From: Dryomyza anilis
Taxonomy: Eukaryota > Arthropoda > Insecta > Diptera > Dryomyzidae
Direction: 5' to 3'
NCBI GenBank assembly: GCA_951804985.1
Contig: OX638130.1
Location: 105,536,040-105,600,039, forward strand
Length of the DNA stretch: 64,000 nucleotides
A program made the position numbers and the translations under genes. Below are positions 50,401 to 61,480 of the stretch, in pieces; positions within the stretch are counted from its first letter, which is position 1; every line of letters starts with the position of its first letter. A model generated the notes under the pieces. That model was given only the letters and a program-made list of their open reading frames with translations. It had not been told where the DNA came from and did not search any database.

Positions 50401-51678
50401 ATGTCATATGTCTTGATATGTCATGATATGTCATATGTCATGATATGTCGTATGTCATGATATGTCTATGTCATGGCATGTCAGATGTCTTGATATGTTA
50501 TATGTAATGATATGTCATATGTCATGATATGTCATGATATGTCATATATCGTGATATGTCATATGTCATGATGTGTCATATGTCATGATATGTCATATGT
50601 CATGATATGTCATATGTCATGATATGTCATATGTCATGATATGTCATGTCATGATATGTCATATGTCATGATATGTCATATGTCTTGATATGTCATATGT
50701 CACGAAATGACATATGTCATGATATGTCATATGTCATGATATGTCATATGTCACGAAATGATGTCATGATATGTCATGGTATGTCATGGTATGTCAGATG
50801 TCTGAATATGTCATACGTCATGATATGTCGTATGTCATGATATGTCATATATCATGATATGTCATACGTCATGATATGTCGTATGTCATGATATGTCATA
50901 TATCATGTCATGGTATGTCAGATGTCTTGATATGTCATATGTCATGATAGGTCATATGTCATGATATGTCATATGTCCTGCTGTGTCATATGTCATGATG
51001 TGTCATATGTAATGATATATCATATGTCGTGATATGTCATATGTCATGATGTGTCATATGTCATGATATGTCATGGTATGTCATGGTATGTCAGATGTCT
51101 TGATATGTCATATGTCATGATATGTCATGTGTCATGATATGTCATATGTCTTGATATGTCATGATATGTCATGATATGTCGTATGTCATGATATGTCATA
51201 TGTCCTGGCATGTCAGATGTCTTGATATGTTATATGTAATGATATGTCATATGTCATGATATGTCATATGTCTGTCATATGTCATGAAATGTCATATGTC
51301 ATGATATGTCATATGTCGTGATATGTCATATGTCATGATATGTCATATGTCATGATATGATATATGTCATGATATGTCATGTCATGATATGTCATATGTC
51401 ATGATATGTCATATGTCTTGATATGTCATATGTCACGAAATGACATATGTCATGATATGTCATATGTCATGATATGTCATGGTATGTCAGATGTCTGAAT
51501 ATGTCATATGTCTTGATATGTCATATTAATATGTCATATGTCATGATATGTCATATGTCATGATATGTCTTGATATGTCATATGTCACGAAATGACATAT
51601 GTCATGATATGTCATATGTCATGATATGTCATATGTCACAAAATGACATATGTCATGATATGTCATGATATGTCATAT
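41491..51678. repeat. satellite B array, segment 2
   Basis: Uninterrupted 17-bp monomer family between islands 3 and 4, including the macro-repeat junction near 46.42 kb. Subunits of about 1.3-2.1 kb are marked by A-like TTCAATATCT remnants (about 43,231, 44,753, 46,057, 46,719, 48,831, 50,139). Confidence 0.95.
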
Positions 51679-54600
51679 GCTCCGTTTAGGAGCTATGGCC
51701 AATTAAAGAAATATTTAAAAATTAGGCTTTCAATGTCTATAAAAAGCGCCTACTTTCAACCCTCTAGGACGCTCCGTTTAGGAGCTATGGCCAATTAAAG
51801 AAATATTTAAAAATTAGGCTATCAATGTCTATAAAAAGCGCCTACTTTCAACCCTCTAGGACGCTCCGTTTAGGAGTTATGGCCAATTAAAGAAATATTT
51901 TGAAAATCGATTTTGAAAACCTTATTATTCCAGAACCCACAGATCGAATTAAATGAAATTTACAGTGAAAAATTAGGCATTCAATATCTGTAAAAAGCGC
52001 ATACTTTCAACCCTCTAGGACGCTCCGTTTAGTTATGGCCAATTAAAGAAATATTTTGAAAATCGATTTAATATCTATGTCATGATATGTCATGGTATGT
52101 CAGATGTCTGAATATGTCATGATATGTCATATGTCATGATATGTTATATGTCATGATATGTCATATGTCATGGTATGTCAGATGTCTTGATATGTCATAT
52201 GTCATGATATGTCATATGTCATGGTATGTCAGATGTCTTGATATGTCATATTTCATGATATGTCATATGTCATGGTATGTCAGATGTCTTGATATGTCAT
52301 ATGTCATGATATGACGTATGTCATGATATGTCATATGTCATGATATGTCATATGTCATGCTGTGTCATATGTCATGTTGTGACATATGTCATGATATGTC
52401 ATATGTCATGATAGGTCATATGTCATGATATGTCATATGTCATGATATGTCATATGTCATGATATGTCATATGTCATGATATGTCATATATCATGATATG
52501 TCATATGTCATGATATGACGTATGTCATGATATGTCATATGTCATGATATGTCATACGTCATGATATGTCGTATGTCATGATATGTCATATATCATGATA
52601 TGTCATGTCATGGTATGTCAGATGTCTTGATCTGTCATGATAGGTCATATGTCATGATATGTCATATGTCATGATATGTCATATGTCATGCTGTGTCATA
52701 TGTCATGATGTGTCATATGTCATGATATGTCATATGTCATGATATGTCATATGTCTTGATATGTCATATGTCACGAAATGACATATGTCATGAAATGTCA
52801 TATGTCATGATATGTCAGATGTCTGAATATGTCATATGTCTTGATATTTCAATGCCATGAAATGTCATATGTCATGATATGTCATATGTCGTGATATGTC
52901 TTATGTCATGATGTGTCATATGTCATGATATGTCATATGTCATGATATGTCATATGTCATGATATGTCATATATCATGATATGTCATATGTCATGGTATG
53001 TCAGATGTCTTGATATGTCATATGTCATGATATGTCATATGTCATGATATGTCATATGTCATGATATGTCATACGTCATGATATGTCATATGTTATGATA
53101 TGCCATATATCATGGTATGTCACATGATGTGTCATATGTCATGATATGTCATATGTCATGATATGTCATATGTCATGATATGTCATATATCATGGTATGT
53201 CAGATGTCTTGATATGTCATATGTTATGATATGACGTATGTCATGATATGTCATATGTCATGATATGCCATACATCATGATGTGTCATATGTTATGATAT
53301 GCCATATATCATGATATGTCATATGTCATGGAATGTCAGATGTCTTGATATGTCATATGTCATGATATGTCATATGTCATGATATGTCATATGTCATGAA
53401 ATGTCATATGTCATGATATGTCATATGTCGTGATATGTCATATGTCATGATATGTCATATGTCATGATATGTCATATGTCATGATATGTCATATGTCTTG
53501 ATATGTCATATGTCACGAAATGACATATGTCATATGTCATGATATGTCATGGTATGTCAGATGTCTGAATATGTCATATGTCTTGATATGTCATATTAAT
53601 ATGTCATATGTCATGATATGTCATGATATGTCACGATATGTCATATGACATGATATGTCATATGTCTTGATATGTCATATGTCACGAAATGACATATGTC
53701 ATGATATGTCATATGTCATGATATGTCATATGTCACAAAATGACATATGTCATGATATGTCATATGTCATGATATGTCATGGTATGTCAGATGTCTGAAT
53801 ATGTCATATATTCAATATCTATGTCATGATATGTCATGGTATGTCAGATGTCTGAATATGTCATATGTCATGATATGTCATGATATGTCATATGTCATGA
53901 TATGTTATATGTCATGATATGTCATATGTCATGGTATGTCAGATGTCTTGATATGTCATATGTCGTGATATGTCATATGTCATGGTATGTCAGATGTCTT
54001 GATATGTCATATGTCATGATATGTCATATATCATGATATTTCATATGTCATGGTATGTCAGATGTCTTGATATGTCATGCTGTGTCATACGTCATGATAT
54101 GTCATATGTCTTGATATGTCATGATATGTCATATGTCATGATATGTCTATGTCATGGCATGTCAGATGTCTTGATATGTTATATGTAATCATATGTCATT
54201 TGTCATGATATGTCATATGTCATGATATGTCATTTATCGTGATATGTCATATGTCATGATGTGTCATATGTCATGATATGTCATATGTCATGATATGTCA
54301 TATGTCATGATATGTCATATATCATGATATGTCATATGTCATGGTATGTCAGATGTCTTGATATGTCATATGTCATGATATGACGTATGTCATGATATGT
54401 CATATGTCATGATGTGTCATATGTCATGATATGTCATATGTCATGATATGTCATATGTCATGATATGTCATATGTCATGATATGTCATATGTCGTGATAT
54501 GTCATATGTCATGATGTGTCCTATGTCATGATATGTCATATGTCATGATATGTCATATGTCATGATATGTCATATGTCTTGATATGTCATATGTCACGAA

Positions 54601-57005
54601 ATGACATATGTCATGATATGTCATGGTATGTCAGATGTCTGAATATGTCATATGTCTTGATATGTCATATGTCATGAAATGTCATATGTCATGATATGTC
54701 ATATGTCGTGATATGTCATATGTCATGATATGTCATATGTCATGATATGTCATGTCATGATATGTCATGATATGTCATAATATGTCATATGTCTTGATAT
54801 GTCATATGTCTTGATATGTCATATGTCACGAAATGACATATGTCATGATATGTCATATGTCATGATATGTCACGAAATGACATATGTCATGATATGTCAT
54901 ATGTCATGATATGTCATGGTATGTCAGATGTCTGAATATGTCATATGTCTTGATATGTCATGATATGTCATATGTCATGATATGTCGTATGTCATGATAT
55001 GTCATATGTCATGGCATGTCAGATGTCTTGATATGTTATATGTAATGATATGTCATATGTCATGATATGTCATATGTCATGATATGTCATATGTCGTGAT
55101 ATGTCATATGTCATGATATGTCATATGTCATGATATGTCATATGTCACGAAATGACATATGTCATGATATGTCATATGTCATGATATGTCATGGTATGTC
55201 AGATGTCTGAATTTGTCATATGTCTTGATATGTCATGATATGTCATATGTCTTGATATGTCATGAAATGTCATGATATGTCGTATGTCATGATATGTCAT
55301 ATGTCATGGCATGTCATATGACATATCATGGCATTCAATATCTATGTCATGATATGTCATGGTATGTCAGATGTCTGAATATGTCATATGTCATGATATG
55401 TCATATGTCATGATATGTTATATGTCATGATATGTCATATGTCATGATATGTCATATGTCATGATATGTCATATGTCATGATGTGTCATATGTCATGATA
55501 TGTCATATGTCATGATATGTCATATGTCATGATATGTCATATGTCATGATATGTCATATGTCGTGATATGTCATATGTCATGATGTGTCCTATGTCATGA
55601 TATGTCATATGTCATGATATGTTATATGTCATGATATGTCATATATCATGATATGTCAGATGTCTTCATATGTCATATGTCATGATATGACGTATGTCAT
55701 GATATGTCATATGTCATGATGTGTCATATGTCATGATATGTCATATGTCATGATATGTCATATGTCATGATATGTCATATGTCATGATATGTCATATGTC
55801 GTGATATGTCATATGTCATGATGTGTCCTATGTCATGATATGTCATATGTCATGATATGTCATATGTCATGATATGTCATATGTCTTGATATGTCATATG
55901 TCACGAAATGACATATGTCATGATATGTCATGGTATGTCAGATGTCTGAATATGTCATATGTCTTGATATGTCATATGTCATGAAATGTCATATGTCATG
56001 ATATGTCATATGTCGTGATATGTCATATGTCATGATATGTCATATGTCATGATATGTCATGTCATGATATGTCATGATATGTCATAATATGTCATATGTC
56101 TTGATATGTCATATGTCTTGATATGTCATATGTCACGAAATGACATATGTCATGATATGTCATATGTCATGATATGTCATATGTCACGAAATGACATATG
56201 TCATGATATGTCATATGTCATGATATGTCATGGTATGTCAGATGTCTGAATATGTCATATGTCTTGATATGTCATGATATGTCATATGTCATGATATGTC
56301 GTATGTCATGATATGTCATATGTCATGGCATGTCAGATGTCTTGATATGTTATATGTAATGATATGTCATATGTCATGATATGTCATATGTCATGATATG
56401 TCATATGTCGTGATATGTCATATGTCATGATATGTCATATGTCATGATATGTCATATGTCACGAAATGACATATGTCATGATATGTCATATGTCATGATA
56501 TGTCATGGTATGTCAGATGTCTGAATTTGTCATATGTCTTGATATGTCATGATATGTCATATGTCTTGATATGTCATGATATGTCGTATGTCATGATATG
56601 TCATATGTCATGGCATGTCATATGACATATCATGGCATTCAATATCTATGTCATGATATGTCATGGTATGTCAGATGTCTTGATATGTCATATGTCATGA
56701 TATGACGTATTTAATGATATGTCATATGTCATGATATGTCATATGTCATGCTGTGTCATATGTCATGATGTGTCATATGTCATGATATGTCATATGTCAT
56801 GATATGTCATATGTCATATGTCATATGTCATGATATGTCATATGTCATGATATGTCATATATCATGATATGTCATATGTCATGGTATGTCAGATGTCTTG
56901 ATATGGCATATGTCATAATATGACGTATGTCGTGTTATGTCATATGTCATGATATGTCATACATCATGATATGTCATGATGTGTCATATGTCATGATATG
57001 TCATG
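46414..57005. repeat. macro-repeat of satellite B, copy 2 (~10.58 kb)
   Basis: Second copy of the block described at 32,545-46,430, with a single A island (51679-52070). Several marker positions keep the exact 10,580-bp offset, for example the GGCATTCAATATCTATG marks at about 44,750/55,330. A roughly 10-bp change near 56.8 kb shifts the offset slightly towards the right end. Confidence 0.8.
51679..52070. repeat. 392-bp satellite A island in B, no. 4
   Basis: Same junctions and variants as the other islands, 10,580 bp downstream of island 3. It has GGCTATCAATG where the others have GGCTTTCAATG. It is the only island in the second macro-repeat. Confidence 0.9.
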
Positions 57006-59100
57006 GTATGTCAGATGTCTTGATATGTCATATGTCATGATATGTCATGTGTCATGATATGTCATATGTCATGATATGTCATATGTCATGATATGTCATA
57101 TGTCATTATATGTCATGATATGTCATATGTCTTTATATGTCATGATATGTCTTGATATGTCGTATATCATGATATGTCATATATCCTGGCATGTCAGATG
57201 TCTTGATATGTTATATGTAATGATATGTCATATGTCATGATATGTCATATGTCTGTCATATGTCATGAAATGTCATATGTCATGATATGTCATATGTCTT
57301 GATATGTCATATGTCATGATATGTCATATGTCATGACATGTCATGTCATGATATGTCATATGTCATGATATGTCATATGTCTTGATATGTCATATGTCAC
57401 GAAATGACATATGTCATGATATGTCATATGTCATGATATGTCATATGTCACGAAATGACATATGTCATGATATGTCATATGTCATGGTATGTCAGATGTC
57501 TTGATATGTCATATGTCATGATATGTCATATGTCATGGTATGTCAGATGTCTTGATATGTCATGATATGTCATGATGTGTCATATATCATGGTACGTCAT
57601 ATGTCATGGTATGTCAGATGTCTTGATATGTCATATGTCATGATATGACGTATGTCATGATATGTCATATGTCATGATATGTCATATGTCATGCTGTGTC
57701 ATATGTCATGATGTTTCATATGTCATGATATGTCATATGTCATGATATGTCATATGTCATGATATGTCATGATATGTCATATGTCATATGTCATGATATG
57801 TCATATGTCGTGATATGTCATATGTCATGATATGTCATATGTCATGATATGTCATATGTCATGATATGTCATATGTCATGATATGTCATATGTCATGATA
57901 TGTCATATGTCATGATATGTCATATATCATGATATGTCATATGTCATGGTATGTCAGATGTCTTGATATGGCATATGTCATGATATGACGTATGTCATGA
58001 TAGGTCATATGTCATGATATGTCATATATCATGATATGTCATACGTCATGATATGTCGTATGTCATGATATGTCATGATATGTCATATATCATGATATGT
58101 CATGTCATGGTATGTCAGATGTCTTGATATGTCATATGTCATGATAGGTCATATGTCATGATATGTCATATGTCATGCTGTGTCATATGTCATGATGTGT
58201 CATATGTCATGATATGTCGTATGTCATGATATATCATATGTCGTGATATGTCATATGTCATGATGTGTCATATGTCATGATATGTCATGGTATGTCATGG
58301 TATGTCAGATGTCTTGATATGTCATATGTCATGATATGTCATGTGTCATGATATGTCATGATATGTCATATGTCATGATATGTCATATGTCATGATATGT
58401 CATATGTCATGATATGTCATATGTCTTGATATGTCATGATATGTCATGATATGTCGTATGTCATGATATGTCATATGTCCTGGCATGTCAGATGTCTTGA
58501 TATGTTATTTGTAATGATATGTCATATGTCATGATATGTCATATGTCATGATATGTCATATGTCGTGATATGTCATATGTCATGATGTGTCATATGTCAT
58601 GATATGTCATATGTCATGATATGTCATATGTCATGATATGTCATATGTCATGATATGTCATATGTCATGATATGTTATATGTCATGATATGTCATATATC
58701 ATGATATGTCATATGTCATGGTATGTCAGATGTCTTCATATGTCATATGTCATGATATGACGTATGTCTTGATATGTCATATGTCGTGATATGTCATGAT
58801 GTGTCATATGTCATGATATGTCATATGTCATGATATGTCATATGTCATGATATGTCATATGTCGTGATATGTCATATGTCATGATGTGTCATATGTCATG
58901 ATATGTCATGATATGTCATGATATGTCATATGTCATGATATGACATATGTCATATGTCTTGATATGTCATATGTCACGAAATGACATATGTCATGATATG
59001 TCATATGTCATGATATGTCATGGTATGTCAGATGTCTGAATATGTCATATGTCTTGATATGTCATATTGATATGTCATATGTCATGAAATGTCATATGTC
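52071..59100. repeat. satellite B array, segment 3
   Basis: 17-bp family continuing to an abrupt switch to A at 59,101 (ATGTCATATGTC then ACCCACCGATCG). TTCAATATCT marks occur at about 53,811, 55,333 and 56,638. From 57.0 to 59.1 kb the variant order differs from the duplicated part of copy 1. Confidence 0.95.
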
Positions 59101-60864
59101 ACCCACCGATCGAATTAAATGAAATTTACAGTGAAAAATTAGGCATTCAATATCTATAAAAAGCGCCAACTTTCATTACTCTAAGACGCTCCGTTTAGGA
59201 GTTATGGCCAATTAAAGAAATATTTAAAAATTAGGCTTTCAATGTCTATAAAAAGCACCTACTTTCATCACTCTAGGACGCTCCGTTTAGGAGTTATGGC
59301 CAATTAAAGAAATATTTTGAAAATCGATTTTGAAAACCTTATTATTCCAGAACCCACCGATCGAATTAAATGAAATTTACAGTGAAAAATTAGGCGTTCA
59401 ATATCTATAAAAAGCGCCAACTTTCATCACTCTAAGACGCTCCGTTTAGGAGTTATGGCCAATTAAAGAAATATTTAAAAATTAGGCTTTCAATATCTAT
59501 AAAAAGCGCCAACTTTCATCACTCTAAGACGCTCCGTTTAGGAGTTATGGCCAATTAAAGAAATATTTTGAAAATCGATTTTGAAAACCTTATTATTCCA
59601 GAACCCACCGATCGAATTAAATGAAATTTACAGTGAAAAATTAGGCGTTCAATATCTATAAAAAGCGCCAACTTTCATCACTCTAGGACGCTCCGTTTAG
59701 GAGCTATTGCCAATTAAAGAAATATTTAAAAATTAGGCTTTCAATGTCTATAAAAAGCGCCTACTTTCAACCCTCTAGGACGCTCCGTTTAGGAGTTATG
59801 GCCAATTAAAGAAATATTTTGAAAATCGATTTTGAAAACCTTATTATTCCAGAACCCACCGATCGAATTAAATGAAATTTACTGTGAAAAATTAGGCGTT
59901 CAATATCTATAAAAAGCGCCTACTTTCATCACTCTAATTAAATGAAATTTACAGTGAAAAATTAGGCGTTCAATATCTATAAAAAGCGCCAACTTTCATC
60001 ACTCTAAGACGCTCCGTTTAGGAGCTATGGCCAATTAAAGAAATATTTAAAAATTAGGCTTTCAATGTCTATAAAAAGCGCCTTCTTTCAACCCTCTAGG
60101 ACGCTCCGTTTAGGAATTATGGCCAATTAAAGAAATATTTTGAAAATCGATTTTGAAAACCTTATTATTCCAGAACCCACCGATCGAATTAAATGAAATT
60201 TACAGTGAAAAATTAGGCGTTCAATATCTATAAAAAGCGCCAACTTTCATCACTCTAAGACGCTCCGTTTAGGAGTTATGGCCAATTAAAGAAATATTTA
60301 AAAATTAGGCTTTCAATATCTATAAAAAGCGCCAACTTTCATCACTCTAAGACGCTCCGTTTAGGAGTTATGGCCAATTAAAGAAATATTTTGAAAATCG
60401 ATTTTGAAAACCTTATTATTCCAGAACCCACCGATCGAATTAAATGAAATTTACAGTGAAAAATTAGGCGTTCAATATCTATAAAAAGCGCCAACTTTCA
60501 TCACTCTAGGACGCTCCGTTTAGGAGCTATTGCCAATTAAAGAAATATTTAAAAATTAGGCTTTCAATGTCTATAAAAAGCGCCTACTTTCAACCCTCTA
60601 GGACGCTCCGTTTAGGAATTATGACCAATTAAAGAAATATTTTGAAAATCGATTTTCAAAACCTTCTTATTCCAGATCCCACCGATCGAATTAAATGAAA
60701 TTTACAGTGAAAAATTAGGCATTCAATATCTATAAAAAGCGCCTACTTTCAACCCTCTAGGACGCTCCGTTTAAGAGTTCTGGCCAATTAAAGAAATATT
60801 TAAAAATTAGGCTTTCAATGTCTATAAAATGCGCCTACTTTCAACCCTCTAGGACGCTCCGTTT
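59101..60864. repeat. satellite A block, right side
   Basis: About 1.76 kb of alternating 92-bp and 159-bp A monomers. A block is repeated within it: 59,340-59,800 recurs from about 60,160 on, including the rare GAGCTATTGCC variant at about 59,702 and 60,524. It ends inside a monomer at CTCCGTTT, where non-satellite DNA begins. Confidence 0.93.
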
Positions 60865-60950
60865 TGCTTGCCTTGGCGGTTTTTAGTGCCGGCATCCCAA
60901 TCCTTAGGCCAGTGGCGTTTATAAGCGTCGGCAATTAAATTAGGCAGGAC
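60865..60950 (-). pseudogene. truncated exon-like fragment between satellite blocks
   Basis: On the minus strand an acceptor, ATGTGTTTAG (ending at 60951), is preceded by T- and A-rich intron-like DNA and followed by 86 bases with the G+C content of coding DNA. They read VLPNLIADAYKRHW, PKDWDAGTKNRQG, then KQ, before running into satellite A and a stop (TAG) within the satellite. I do not recognise the protein. The opposite strand also has a frame (LALAVFSAGIPILRPVAF, then a stop), so strand is uncertain, but only the minus reading has a splice site. The lack of a donor or continuation suggests a gene remnant. Confidence 0.35.
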
Positions 60951-61268
60951 CTAAACACATAAATTATTTATTTAACGTCCGTCCCAAAGATCCATCGTTT
61001 CAAAATAATAAAATGTTTTAACGAAGTCATTCCATCACAAATTCGATCATATAAAGTAATTTTTGAGATTTAAATCTCTTGGATTTAGGTATAAAAAGGT
61101 TTCTAGAAATGTATTGGTATTTTTTTTTTTGACATCTATCTCCTGAGTTACAATTTTAAATACATTTGTTTTAAGTGCAACATACTCCAAATTTCTTAAC
61201 AATTTTGGTAAAAAAAAAACAAATTCTGATACATTTTGCTCATTTTTAGAACTTTTTTAATCATGAAA
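60951..61268. other. non-satellite AT-rich DNA
   Basis: Intron-like sequence with T runs (about 61,120-61,131) and A runs (about 61,213-61,221). It contains GTCATTCCATCACAAATTCG at 61,026, a diverged relative of the GGCATTCCACGTCA motif just before the satellite at 13,741. No gene recognised. Confidence 0.5.
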
Positions 61269-61470
61269 ATTAAAGAAATATTTTGAAAATCGATTTTGAA
61301 AACCTTATTATTCCAGAACCCACCGATCGAATTAAATGAAATTTACAGTGAATTTTAGGCATTCAATATCTGTAAAAAGCGCCTACTTTCAACCCTCTAG
61401 GACGCTCCGTTTAGGAGTTATGGCCAATTAAAGAAATATTTTGAAAATCGATTTTGAAAACCTTATTATT
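61269..61470. repeat. short satellite A remnant
   Basis: About one and a third A monomers, from ATTAAAGAAATATTTTG to ACCTTATTATT, with GTGAATTTTAGGC in place of GTGAAAAATTAGGC. It separates the non-satellite DNA from the last B array. Confidence 0.88.
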
Positions 61471-61480
61471 CATTTAATAT

